Positions 26,744-34,855 of a stretch of 64,000 nucleotides of DNA are shown piece by piece. Every line of letters begins with the position of its first letter. Positions within the stretch are counted from its first letter, which is position 1. This DNA is from an uncultured Roseovarius sp. Lineage in GTDB: Bacteria > Pseudomonadota > Alphaproteobacteria > Rhodobacterales > Rhodobacteraceae. Under the pieces are notes generated by a model. It did no database searches and was not told the origin of the DNA. It was given only the letters and a program-made list of their open reading frames with translations. A program made the position numbers and the translations under genes. The stretch lies in assembly GCA_951812895.1 (NCBI GenBank), contig OX638333.1, forward strand, positions 3,142,001-3,206,000, read 5' to 3'.

Positions 26744-28105
26744 TCATACATTCATCAGAAGGTGCTCGCGCTCCCACGGAGAGATAACCTGCAGGAACTC
26801 ATCATATTCAGCGCGTTTCACAATTGAATAAACACGTGCAAATTCCGGGCCCAAAATATCATGCAGCTCGGTTGCCGCATCGAAAAGATCCAGTGCGTCA
26901 CCAAGAACTTGTGGGACTTCAGATTCTCCCGAATAGGCATCGCCTTTGAACTGTTTGTCGGGCCGGGTTTCGTTCATGAGACCCAAAAGCCCGCAAGCCA
27001 GAGACGCTGCGATTGCCAGATAGGGATTGCAATCCATGCCTGCCAGCCGGTTTTCCACACGGCGTGCCTTGGGGCCTGAAAGAGGCACACGTATGCCAGT
27101 GGTGCGGTTGTCGCGCGCCCATGCCAGATTGATCGGGGCAGCATGGTCTTTCACGTAGCGCCGGTATGAATTTACATATGGAGCCTGCACCGCAATGGCC
27201 GCGGGCATGTGTTTCTGCAATCCGCCGATAAAGTGATAAAATGCATCCGTTTCACCACCTTGCGGACCCGAAAAGATGTTTTCACCAGTCTCGATATCAA
27301 GAATTGAATGGTGGATATGCATGGCCGAGCCTGGTTCTTCGGCAATCGGCTTGGCCATGAATGTCGCGAAGGCATTGTGGCGCAGCGCTGCTTCACGGAT
27401 GAGGCGTTTGAAATAGAATACTTCATCCGCGAGCTTGACCGGGTCGCCATGCAGCAAATTGATTTCAAGCTGACCGGCCCCACCTTCCTGAGTGATCCCG
27501 TCAATCTCAAATCCCTGTGCCTCGGCAAAATCGTAAATATCGTCAATCACAGGCCCGAATTCATCCACGGCGGTCATCGAATAGGCCTGACGTGCAGCAG
27601 CAGGCCGGCCCGAGCGGCCCATCATCGGTTTGATTTCGTGCGCCGGATCCAAATTCGGGGCGACGACGAAGAATTCCATTTCTGGTGCAACGACGGCCTT
27701 CAACCCTCGTTTGGCATAAAGATCGACAACACGTTTCAGGACATTCCTTGGGCTGCATCCAACCGGGTTGCCGTCGCGATCTTCTGCGTCGTGAATCACC
27801 TGCAGCGTCCAATCACCTGTCCAGGGCGCGGCGGTAGCAGTTGTGAAATCAGGGCGCAGGATCATGTCCTTTTCGATAAATCCTTCATCCTCGTCAGCGG
27901 CCTCTCCCCAGTCACCGGTGATGGTTTGGTAAAAAATCGAATCCGGCAGGTGAAAATAATCCTGTTTGGCAAATTTTGATGCCGGAACGGCCTTGCCGCG
28001 GGCGATCCCGGGCAGGTCAGAGATGATGCATTCCACCTCGTCAAGGCGGCGGCCTTCGAGGTAGGCTTGTGCGGCTTCGGGCAGGGTTTCGATCCAGTTG
28101 GCCAT
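26744..28105 (-). CDS. Glutamine synthetase-like gamma-glutamyl-amine ligase (PuuA-type)
   Basis: A 453-residue glutamine-synthetase-fold ligase. The ATP/metal motifs APEMEFFVV, GAGQLEINL, GSAMHIHHSI and the NRTTGIRVP arginine loop are present. Members beside PuuB-type oxidases usually join glutamate to an amine such as putrescine rather than to ammonia. It starts at ATG 28105, one base after the amidotransferase stop, so the two are tightly coupled. It is shorter and different from the other glutamine-synthetase-like protein of the operon. Confidence 0.88.
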   Translation of the reverse strand: MANWIETLPEAAQAYLEGRRLDEVECIISDLPGIARGKAVPASKFAKQDYFHLPDSIFYQTITGDWGEAADEDEGFIEKDMILRPDFTTATAAPWTGDWTLQVIHDAEDRDGNPVGCSPRNVLKRVVDLYAKRGLKAVVAPEMEFFVVAPNLDPAHEIKPMMGRSGRPAAARQAYSMTAVDEFGPVIDDIYDFAEAQGFEIDGITQEGGAGQLEINLLHGDPVKLADEVFYFKRLIREAALRHNAFATFMAKPIAEEPGSAMHIHHSILDIETGENIFSGPQGGETDAFYHFIGGLQKHMPAAIAVQAPYVNSYRRYVKDHAAPINLAWARDNRTTGIRVPLSGPKARRVENRLAGMDCNPYLAIAASLACGLLGLMNETRPDKQFKGDAYSGESEVPQVLGDALDLFDAATELHDILGPEFARVYSIVKRAEYDEFLQVISPWEREHLLMNV

Positions 28106-28106
28106 G

Positions 28107-28787
28107 TCAGGCCCCTTTTTGTTTGAAGAATTGTGCCATGCGTTCACCAAACGCGGCGCTGTCTGTAGGTAAGGACAGCCCGTCATTGGCCACTTTTAAG
28201 AGCGGGTCGGGAACCACACCCTTGCCACGCTGGCGGATAATAGTACCGATGATATCAGCGGTAAACTCTGGGTGCGGTTGGATGGTGAGAATGCGGTTAT
28301 CGTAAATCAGGGCGGCATTTGCACAGAAATCAGTGGTTCCGATCACTTCTGCCCTGGCTGGGGGTGAAATGACCTGATCCTGATGCCAGGCATGCATCTT
28401 TACGGTTTTGCCTTCGATCTGATACTCGGTGTGACCGACAGCCCATCCCCCGTCGAATTTCTCGACATGACCGCCCAATGCTTGTGCGATGATCTGGTGT
28501 CCGAAACAGACACCTATCATGGGTTGGCCCGCAGCATAGACATCGCGAATGAAGCCTTCGAGCGGGGCGATCCATGGGTGATCTTCGTATACGCCGTGTT
28601 TCGAACCCGTGATGAGCCAGCCATCAGCATCGTGCGGGCTGTTGGGGTAGTCTTCATCAACGACGTCGTATCTTTGGTAGCTAAAGCCATGCCCATCAAG
28701 CAGCTGTGCAAACATAGCATCATAGTCCCCGATGCGGTCCTGCAGGTCGGGGAGAGCGTGGCCGGTCATGAGAATGCCGATTTTCAT
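28107..28787 (-). CDS. Class I glutamine amidotransferase-like hydrolase
   Basis: A 226-residue protein with the class I amidotransferase triad: cysteine in GVCFGHQIIAQALGG, histidine and glutamate in TIQPHPEFT. There is no synthetase domain, so a stand-alone hydrolase is likely. In this operon a role in removing gamma-glutamyl groups, as PuuD does in the polyamine pathway, is reasonable, though the sequence looks closer to GMP-synthase-type amidotransferase domains than to the PuuD family. A palindromic site lies 10-24 bases before its start. Confidence 0.83.
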   Translation of the reverse strand: MKIGILMTGHALPDLQDRIGDYDAMFAQLLDGHGFSYQRYDVVDEDYPNSPHDADGWLITGSKHGVYEDHPWIAPLEGFIRDVYAAGQPMIGVCFGHQIIAQALGGHVEKFDGGWAVGHTEYQIEGKTVKMHAWHQDQVISPPARAEVIGTTDFCANAALIYDNRILTIQPHPEFTADIIGTIIRQRGKGVVPDPLLKVANDGLSLPTDSAAFGERMAQFFKQKGA

Positions 28788-28796
28788 AGGTAGCTC

Positions 28797-28811
28797 ATAA
28801 TTTGATCAAAT
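28797..28811. promoter_or_regulatory. Palindromic operator, copy 1 (ATTTGATCAAAT)
   Basis: On the minus strand this reads ATTTGATCAAATTAT, identical over 15 bases to 30223-30237. Its core ATTTGATCAAAT is a perfect palindrome; here the symmetry extends to AATTTGATCAAATT (28799-28812). It sits in the 60-base gap before the amidotransferase gene. The two identical sites suggest one regulator acting on both parts of the operon. Confidence 0.6.
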
Positions 28812-28847
28812 TTTTGTTAGACGAATTCTGGCCCTCCGGCAAGCCCC

Positions 28848-30164
28848 CTAGACGGTGTCGAAATAGTATTTCCACTGCGACCGCACCGGGTGGTCCTGCA
28901 TCAACCGAAGTTCCTGTCGTTTGGTCAGGAGAAGGTTGCGAATCAGTTCGGGGGCAAAGATGCGTGCGGCAACTGGATCGCCTGCAAAAGCGTCGATGGC
29001 AGTGGACCAGTCCGGGGCAAGCTGCGGCAGGTCCAGATCGTAGGCATTTCCGGTCACCGGAGGGGGAGGGGTCACACCATCCTCGACGCCAGTAATCGCT
29101 GCACCCAGAACAGATGCGAATACAAGGTAGGGGTTAATATCGCCTCCGGCGACGCGGTGTTCGATCCTGCGCGCAACAGGTGCGCCCCCCGGCACGCGCA
29201 CCGCAACAGTCCTATTTTCATAGGCCCAGCAAATGCTTGTCGGGGCATGTGCGCCGGGAACCAGTCTGGTATAGCTGTTGGCGTGGGGGGCAAAGAGCAG
29301 CGTCGCGCCGTGCATAGCGCCCAGACAGCCCGCAATGGCCGAATGAAGCGTCTCGGACCCTTCAGCCCCGCCATTGTCAAAAACGTTGCGACCGTCCTTA
29401 TCCAATACCGAGAAATGCATATGCATGCCGTTGCCCGCGTCATCGTCAAAGGGTTTGGCCATAAACGTCGCCGCCAGCCCATGTTTGCGGGCCAGGCCCC
29501 GGATCAGCGTCTTGAAAAGAACTGTGTCATCAGCGGCACGCAGCGCGTCCTGATGGTTGAGTGTTACCTCGAACTGGCCAATGCCGGCTTCGCTCGTGGT
29601 GGCCTGAGCCGGAATTCCCATGGCGGCGCAAGCGTCGTAAAGCCCGGTCAGAAAGGGGTCAAATGCATCCATATGCGATAAGGACAGCACATCAGGCGCC
29701 TCAACCGGACGGCCGTTCAGCGGGTTGTGCACCGGGCCAAGCGTTTCGCCGCGATCATCCGCGAGAGTAAACTCAAGCTCGGTCGATGCCACCACTTGCC
29801 ACCCACGGCTGGAATATCGTTCAAGAACAGCGACCAGCGCATGCCGTGGATCGCCGTCAAAGGCTGTACCATCCTCGTGGTGCATAGCCATCGGCACCAG
29901 TGATTGCCCGCCTTCCAACCAAGGGAGCGGAACCGGGTCTCGGCCCGTTGGCAGCAGGATCGCGTCGGCGTCGCCGGTTTCAAAAACAAGCGGTGAGTTC
30001 TCGATGTCATTGCCGAAGATATCGACGTTCAGCGCCGAATACGGCATGCGCACAGCGCCCTTGTCGAGCTTGGTGGCATAGCTGCCCGGCACACGTTTTC
30101 CGCGGAACTGACCGTTCAGGTCACAGGCGGCGGCGCGGAAAGTTTGACAATTTGCCAGGTCCAT
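28848..30164 (-). CDS. Glutamine synthetase-like protein, second type
   Basis: A 438-residue glutamine-synthetase-fold ligase, distinct from the one at 26744. Motifs: ASTELEFTL, GIGQFEVTL, GNGMHMHFSV and YENRTVAVRVPGG. The N-terminal beta-grasp domain is reduced. Such divergent forms act on amines or remain unassigned. It is the first gene of the minus-strand operon; AGAGGG precedes ATG 30164, and a palindromic operator lies about 60 bases upstream. Two ligases in one operon suggest two amine substrates or two glutamylation steps. Confidence 0.86.
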   Translation of the reverse strand: MDLANCQTFRAAACDLNGQFRGKRVPGSYATKLDKGAVRMPYSALNVDIFGNDIENSPLVFETGDADAILLPTGRDPVPLPWLEGGQSLVPMAMHHEDGTAFDGDPRHALVAVLERYSSRGWQVVASTELEFTLADDRGETLGPVHNPLNGRPVEAPDVLSLSHMDAFDPFLTGLYDACAAMGIPAQATTSEAGIGQFEVTLNHQDALRAADDTVLFKTLIRGLARKHGLAATFMAKPFDDDAGNGMHMHFSVLDKDGRNVFDNGGAEGSETLHSAIAGCLGAMHGATLLFAPHANSYTRLVPGAHAPTSICWAYENRTVAVRVPGGAPVARRIEHRVAGGDINPYLVFASVLGAAITGVEDGVTPPPPVTGNAYDLDLPQLAPDWSTAIDAFAGDPVAARIFAPELIRNLLLTKRQELRLMQDHPVRSQWKYYFDTV

Positions 30165-30222
30165 GGGGCCCTCTTTGATCTGGATTTTCCCACATTACCG
30201 TTTTGATTGACCGGCTGCAAAG

Positions 30223-30237
30223 ATAATTTGATCAAAT
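30223..30237. promoter_or_regulatory. Palindromic operator, copy 2 (ATTTGATCAAAT)
   Basis: The same 15 bases as 28797-28811 in the same orientation, 59-73 bases before the first gene of the glutamylation operon. The AATTAT end could overlap a -10 box, so a bound protein would probably repress. No regulator gene lies next to the operon. Confidence 0.6.
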
Positions 30238-30391
30238 AAATTGACGGGCCGCAGGGCTGTCGCGTTTTTGCACATTCCACAAAAATGACTATAGGTATTT
30301 TACTAAACGAAAACCGGCTCATAGTGGCCGTTTGTCAGAATGTCTCAACGTAGCGCGCAGCGCTCGTTGTCTTAACGCAGTGTTTAGCTCC

Positions 30392-30449
30392 GTAGGGCGG
30401 GGTTCACCCCGCCAACCGCAAGGGAATGCCGGGGTGAACCCCGGCCTAC
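30392..30449. repeat. REP-like inverted pair
   Basis: Two 22-base units in opposite orientation (30392-30413 and 30428-30449), each a GGGGTTCACCCC / GGGGTGAACCCC hairpin flanked by GTAGG or CCTAC. The second unit is identical to 40062-40083. It lies between the aldolase gene and the start of the glutamylation operon. This is the pattern of bacterial REP/BIME elements; no RAYT transposase is in the window. Confidence 0.72.
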
Positions 30450-30469
30450 TTAAGATACGACGGCACTAT

Positions 30470-31363
30470 TCAGCCTGCGACAGAAGCGGCGTAGATGCTG
30501 GCAATGGAGGCATCGAGCGCTGCGTCGAATTCAGCCTCGGATTGCTGCGCCGACAGCCCTTCGGTCAGGGCGCGCGAGAAGCTGGCGATCATGCCGGTGT
30601 TCAGGGCCAGACGATCGTTGGCCTCGTCCCGGGAATATCCACCGGAAAGCGCGACAACCCGCATCACCCGGGGATGTTCAATCAGCAGTTGGTAGTGGTT
30701 AGCGGTCTCGGGCAGGGTGAGTTTGAGCATCACGTTCTGATCCTCGTCCAGCGCGTCAAGCTGTCCGCCGATTTCGGCGCAGAGAATGGCTTCGGCCTCT
30801 GCTTTGTCGGCAATGGAAATTGTCACTTCGGGTTCAATAATCGGAACCAGGCCATGCGACAGGATTTCGCGGCCAACTTCGAACTGTTGAGCAACGTTGG
30901 CGGCAATGCCACTGGCCGAGGCCGCATCGATAACAGAGCGCATTTTGGTACCGAATATGCCCGCGGCGTTTGCGCGGTCCAGCAGAGCAGGTAGCTCTGG
31001 CATTGGTTTCATCAGGCGTACGCCGTCCGCTTCGTCTGCAAGACCTTTGTCCACCTTGAGGAAAGGAACCACGCCGCGTTCTTCCCACAGATATGTGGCA
31101 GAGGGTTTGCCATCGATCATGCGGTCCATTGTCATCTCGAACAGAATCGCGCCAACGATGCGTTCACCGGTAAAAGCCGGAGAGCTGGCAATACGCGCAC
31201 GCATGGCATGGATCAGATCGAACATTTCAGCGTCATTTGAATACTGATCTTCGGTGACGCCATACAGGCCCAGAGCTTTGGGCGTGGAGCCGCCGGATTG
31301 GTCGAGTGCCGCGATAAATCCGTTGCCGGTGCGAATTTTGTCCGCTTGTTGAGTTTTCGACAT
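30470..31363 (-). CDS. Fructose-bisphosphate aldolase, class I
   Basis: A 297-residue class I (Schiff-base) aldolase of the short bacterial type, cleaving fructose-1,6-bisphosphate into two triose phosphates. Recognised from the start [20 protein letters not shown], then [36 protein letters not shown] and the lysine strand VMLKLTLPE, with [13 protein letters not shown] at the phosphate site. Start ATG 31363 follows AGGTGGAGC. It appears monocistronic. Confidence 0.92.
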   Translation of the reverse strand: MSKTQQADKIRTGNGFIAALDQSGGSTPKALGLYGVTEDQYSNDAEMFDLIHAMRARIASSPAFTGERIVGAILFEMTMDRMIDGKPSATYLWEERGVVPFLKVDKGLADEADGVRLMKPMPELPALLDRANAAGIFGTKMRSVIDAASASGIAANVAQQFEVGREILSHGLVPIIEPEVTISIADKAEAEAILCAEIGGQLDALDEDQNVMLKLTLPETANHYQLLIEHPRVMRVVALSGGYSRDEANDRLALNTGMIASFSRALTEGLSAQQSEAEFDAALDASIASIYAASVAG

Positions 31364-31375
31364 GAGATGCTCCAC

Positions 31376-31964
31376 CTGAAATACGAATTTGTGAGTCTGC
31401 GATTATGGCCGTGTTGGGGTGCTTCTAGGCGAGGGGGCGCTGTGTTGCAATTGTGGTGGCGCTAACGGGTCGAGTTTGCTGAACAGATTTGACGATGACG
31501 GCCGTGTGGCTGATTTCGTATCTTTGTCGTGCTAATGTCGTGGTGCGTTTTTTAAGTAGTCTTCAGGATCAGGTCACACTCAGAAAGAGGCATAATTTGT
31601 GCGCGTTCGAATGCTCAGGCTTGAAAAGGGCTGCCAATCCTAGCCCAAATTGATGATAATGTCTGTCCTCGAACCAACTGCGTTTATGTTCGCTGAGTAT
31701 CTGTTTGAGAGATAAATTGACCGTTTCATCTAAACATTGCAGCTTTACCCATCCCCCAGCTCTAGCTTTTTTGTTGACTCTGTCGCGTGGGTCCGGCGGC
31801 CTTCAGAAGTAAAGCAAATTCTGTTCTCCGCAAGGTTCAGATGAGTGGAAATTAGAGCATTGAATAAGCTTTATATTTTGCCATTGACCTAAGGTAAAGT
31901 TGATATTTTAGGATCGCGATGAGGTAATAAAAACAGCTAGCGCATTTGTAAGGAGATTGAATCT
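31376..31964. other. 590-base intergenic region without a gene
   Basis: No open frame here looks coding on either strand, and no RNA gene or repeat is recognised. The left part holds the aldolase promoter region; the right end holds the candidate MerR-type promoter of the VOC gene. The middle has several stop-rich, AT-richer stretches and may be the remains of lost genes. Confidence 0.5.
31884..31914 (+). promoter_or_regulatory. Candidate MerR-type promoter
   Basis: TTGACC (31884-31889) and TAGGAT (31909-31914) are separated by 19 bases, the long spacing typical of MerR-family-controlled promoters. A dyad CCTAA...TTAGG spans the spacer and the two boxes. It precedes the VOC gene by 50 bases. 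No merR-like gene is adjacent, so the regulator would be elsewhere. Confidence 0.42.
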
Positions 31965-32420
31965 ATGAAACGTTCATATTCGGGTATGGTCATAGCAGAA
32001 CTCTGGTGCAGCGATTTTCAGAAAAGCCTTCTTTTTTACACCGAAAACCTAGGTTTCACCATCGGCCAGCACAAAGAGGGCAGCACCCACGCTTACCTTT
32101 CACTGCAGGGTGCTTTGATCATGATCAGCAGTTTCGCTCAGGACGGTATCTGGGAAACTGGTCCATTTGAGAAACCCCTTGGTCGTGGAATAAACTTCAG
32201 CTTTGGTGTCGATGATGTGCAGCGCGTTTATGATAAGGCCAAAGCACAAGGTCTAATGCCTTTTGTAGATATGTATACAACCTGGTATTGGCGCCCTGAT
32301 CGGATGGTGAATTACAAAGAGTTTGCGATCCAGGATCCCGATGGGTACTTGTTGCGTTTTTCTGAATGTATCGGAAGCCGCCCAATCAAATCAGGCGATG
32401 AAAGTAGTGTGTTAGAATAA
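31965..32420 (+). CDS. VOC-superfamily (glyoxalase/bleomycin-resistance fold) protein
   Basis: A 151-residue vicinal-oxygen-chelate protein. It shows the usual half-domain layout: VIAELWCSDFQKSLLFYTENLGF, a beta-rich middle with AYLSLQGALIMISS, and the end FAIQDPDGYLLRFSE, which carries the conserved glutamate. AAGGAGATTGAATCT precedes the ATG. Function (isomerase, antibiotic-binding or dioxygenase-like) cannot be assigned. Base composition is lower in GC than the neighbours, hinting at transfer. Confidence 0.82.
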   Translation: MKRSYSGMVIAELWCSDFQKSLLFYTENLGFTIGQHKEGSTHAYLSLQGALIMISSFAQDGIWETGPFEKPLGRGINFSFGVDDVQRVYDKAKAQGLMPFVDMYTTWYWRPDRMVNYKEFAIQDPDGYLLRFSECIGSRPIKSGDESSVLE

Positions 32421-32640
32421 TTTTTGTTCTGAACCTGCTGTCCAGGGTGAGTTCGCGTAACGGATCCTTGTTTGGCGCGTGGCTGAATATGATGTTTATG
32501 CCGCGCTGATCGGTTAACCTGTTCCAAAACCCACAAATTTCTTGGCAACCTACATTAGAAAATGCCATGCTTATCTTAAGTGTTTAGTAGATGTTTGAGG
32601 TGCCGCGTTTCGGCGAGTAGAACTAAACAAAGGTACAAAG

Positions 32641-32988
32641 TTGGCTCAGGAAGTCTTAGGAAATAGGGGGCTATCGGTCGTTGTTGAAACCACCAGAGAG
32701 GCCGAATTTGATTTTGCCTCCCGTCAGCTTACAGTTCATCAGGTCGACAGGATAAGCGAAAGTCTTAAGACTGCACCGGTATCGCCTGATGACCAGTTTG
32801 TCGGTGCCATCCGGATACGTAAAGTTCTGGAAAGCTGGGAGGTAGCATTTCTCATCACCATGGATGAAGGGCAGGTTGTTGTGCTGGTGCTCGCGCTGGA
32901 TTTCATCGGTACGCTGGAGCCACGCTTTGAGCGGGTGTTGAGCGAGGATTCTGCATCTTTGCCGTCTGATGTTGCTGAGCAATTGTAA
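32641..32988 (+). CDS. Hypothetical protein, possible RelE/ParE-like strands
   Basis: A 115-residue protein starting at TTG 32641; no ATG fits. It has alternating helices and strands: LTVHQVDRISESLKTAP, then ESWEVAFLITMDEGQVVVLVLALDFI. That later strand pair looks superficially like RelE/ParE toxins, but catalytic residues cannot be placed, so this is only a resemblance. It is 15 bases before the cold-shock-domain gene and surely shares its transcript. The 32421-32640 gap before it has no clear gene. Confidence 0.55.
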   Translation: MAQEVLGNRGLSVVVETTREAEFDFASRQLTVHQVDRISESLKTAPVSPDDQFVGAIRIRKVLESWEVAFLITMDEGQVVVLVLALDFIGTLEPRFERVLSEDSASLPSDVAEQL

Positions 32989-33003
32989 GGCAGGAAGAAG
33001 AAA

Positions 33004-33486
33004 ATGACGTCCGATACCCATACATTCGAAAGCTATGTTGCCCTGTCAGACGAGGCGCGCGATGTTCAGCGCCTGTTGGGAGCCTATGAAGAGGTTTCCG
33101 AGAAAAGGCGGACCATTGTTGTGCCCGGCGAAGAGCCGAAGGAACTGTCGGAGCTTAAAAAGCCGAAAAGGGCCGCTTTCTCGAACATCTCGTATCTTGT
33201 GGATGTGGCGTCTTACCGTTTGCCCGGCGGTCGGCCAGGTGACGAACCCGCGGCGCGTCCAAAGGCGGAAATACTGGGAAGCACAAAATCGTCCGGCACT
33301 GTCAAATGGTTCGATATTGCAAAGGGATATGGATTTGTTCAGCCGGATGATGGCGGGAAAGAGATTTTCGTACATTTATCCGCGGTTCAGCGTTCGGGGC
33401 TGACCGGGCTGACCGAAGGGCAAAGAATATCATTTGATGTCGAAGAAGACCCCAAGGTTGCGGTCAATTTATCCGTTTTGGATTAA
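33004..33486 (+). CDS. Cold-shock-domain protein with unknown N-terminal domain
   Basis: A 160-residue protein. The C-terminal 65 residues are a cold-shock domain: SGTVKWFDIAKGYGFVQPDDGGKEIFVHLSAV contains both RNP-like motifs (KGYGFV and IFVHLS). The first 90 residues are not recognised; they are charged and helical (LSDEARDVQRLLGAYEEVSEKRR). Ordinary Csp proteins are about 70 residues, so this is a fused form. A GGAAGAAG ribosome site precedes the ATG. Expected to bind single-stranded RNA or DNA. Confidence 0.82.
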   Translation: MTSDTHTFESYVALSDEARDVQRLLGAYEEVSEKRRTIVVPGEEPKELSELKKPKRAAFSNISYLVDVASYRLPGGRPGDEPAARPKAEILGSTKSSGTVKWFDIAKGYGFVQPDDGGKEIFVHLSAVQRSGLTGLTEGQRISFDVEEDPKVAVNLSVLD

Positions 33487-33602
33487 ACGAATACGAACAA
33501 CTATTTCTTTTGTCACAAGCAACAGCAGTGTTCAGTTGAGGATGTCGCCTGGGCAGAATGCGGGTTATATCCTTCGAGACGGATGATGATAGGATCGCCA
33601 AA

Positions 33603-34577
33603 GTGAATGCCATCACGCAAGACGAAATTTGCGCGGCCCGGAATGTTCTGCGCGGAGTTCTGGTTGAGACGCCAACCTTGTCGCTGACTGCAGACAGGTG
33701 GCAGACCTATTTGCCGGACATAGCTGGTGGCGCGATCAAGCTGGAGCTGTTTCAGCAAGTTGGATCGTTCAAGGCGCGTGGGGCATATCTGGGTATACAC
33801 GGTCTGTCTGATGACGCACGTAAAGCTGGTGTGATAGCGGCAAGCGGGGGCAATCATGCGCTTGCTGTTGCCTGGGCTGCGCAACAGCAGGGTGTGCCGG
33901 TGCAGATAGCGATCCCCAAAGCGGCAGACCCTGTACGTATCAATGGGTGCCGAAAGATGGGGGCAGAAGTCATCCTGTGCGATGATATTGCCCATGCCTT
34001 TAACACAATGGAGCGGCGCGTCGAGCAGGACGGGGTGTCAATGATACATCCGTTCGAAGGGCGTAATATGATCTTGGGTGCGGCGACAGTTGGCGCGGAA
34101 TTCATTGAGAGCTTCCCTGATCTGGAGGTTGTGATTGTCCCTGTCGGTGGTGGAGGACTGATCGGAGGAATTGCGGCAGCGGCGAAGCTTGTAAAACCAA
34201 CAATCAAAGTGTTCGGCGTGGAACCTTACGGGGCGGATATAATGTTCCGCAGTCTGCAACAGGGTGAACCGGTGCGGATCGACAATGTTGAAACCTTTGC
34301 CGACAGCCTTGCCTCGCCAACGGCGATGCCGTTTTCCTTTGGCATTGCGCAAGCGAATGTGGATGAGGTGGTGCGCGTTGAGATCGCAGAGCTGCGCCAA
34401 GCGATGCATGTGTACCGCGATGTGCTGGGCCTGATGATTGAGCCTGCTTGTGCGGCAGCACTTGCCGGGGCAATGGGGCCATTGAAGGGGGCCATTGAGG
34501 GCCGCAGTTTGGGTCTGATCGCATGTGGGTCGAATATTGGGTTTGAGCGGTACTGTAAGTTGTTGGGCATCGGTTGA
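33603..34577 (+). CDS. Threonine dehydratase-like PLP enzyme
   Basis: About 324 residues of the fold-type II PLP family. The PLP lysine is in FQQVGSFKARGA, the phosphate loop is VPVGGGGLIGG, and SGGNHALAVAWAA and the late CGSNIGFERY are conserved. There is no C-terminal ACT domain, so it resembles catabolic threonine/serine dehydratases or serine racemases. The start is uncertain: GTG 33603, with AGGA upstream, begins at the usual family point; ATG 33558 adds 15 residues. Confidence 0.85.
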   Translation: MNAITQDEICAARNVLRGVLVETPTLSLTADRWQTYLPDIAGGAIKLELFQQVGSFKARGAYLGIHGLSDDARKAGVIAASGGNHALAVAWAAQQQGVPVQIAIPKAADPVRINGCRKMGAEVILCDDIAHAFNTMERRVEQDGVSMIHPFEGRNMILGAATVGAEFIESFPDLEVVIVPVGGGGLIGGIAAAAKLVKPTIKVFGVEPYGADIMFRSLQQGEPVRIDNVETFADSLASPTAMPFSFGIAQANVDEVVRVEIAELRQAMHVYRDVLGLMIEPACAAALAGAMGPLKGAIEGRSLGLIACGSNIGFERYCKLLGIG

Positions 34578-34600
34578 TTTTGGGGAGTATCCCCAGTCAA

Positions 34601-34717
34601 TTTAAAGCGTTTCGCAATAAACCTGAGGCATGAGGTTTTTGGGAAACGCAGCAACATCAATGCGTTGGCGGGACGTTTTTCGCCAAACCTGATTCAGGTT
34701 TAACGAAAACCGCTTTA
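34601..34717. repeat. 117-base dispersed element with inverted ends, copy 2
   Basis: Second copy of the element at 507-623, same length and same internal order, differing at scattered bases. The left end TTTAAAGCGTTTCGCAATAA is identical to copy 1. It lies 24 bases after the threonine-dehydratase-like gene. The flanks of the two copies are unrelated, as expected of a dispersed repeat. Confidence 0.75.
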
Positions 34718-34855
34718 GATTGCTGCACTTGGCCAGATGTTGCCGTTCGAGCCGTGCCTCCGGGTGCGTCGGCAATGCTCGGCTTGGAGATATAGTAGTT
34801 TCAACCGGTACACAGGTGCCTGTCCTGAGTGTCTCCTGGAGCCCTCTCGCGACAC

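Noticed and set aside
32386-32568. Minus-strand 60-codon frame after the VOC gene that looks somewhat protein-like
   Set aside because: No ribosome site, no family recognised and partial overlap with the VOC gene; might be a fragment of a lost gene but cannot be supported.
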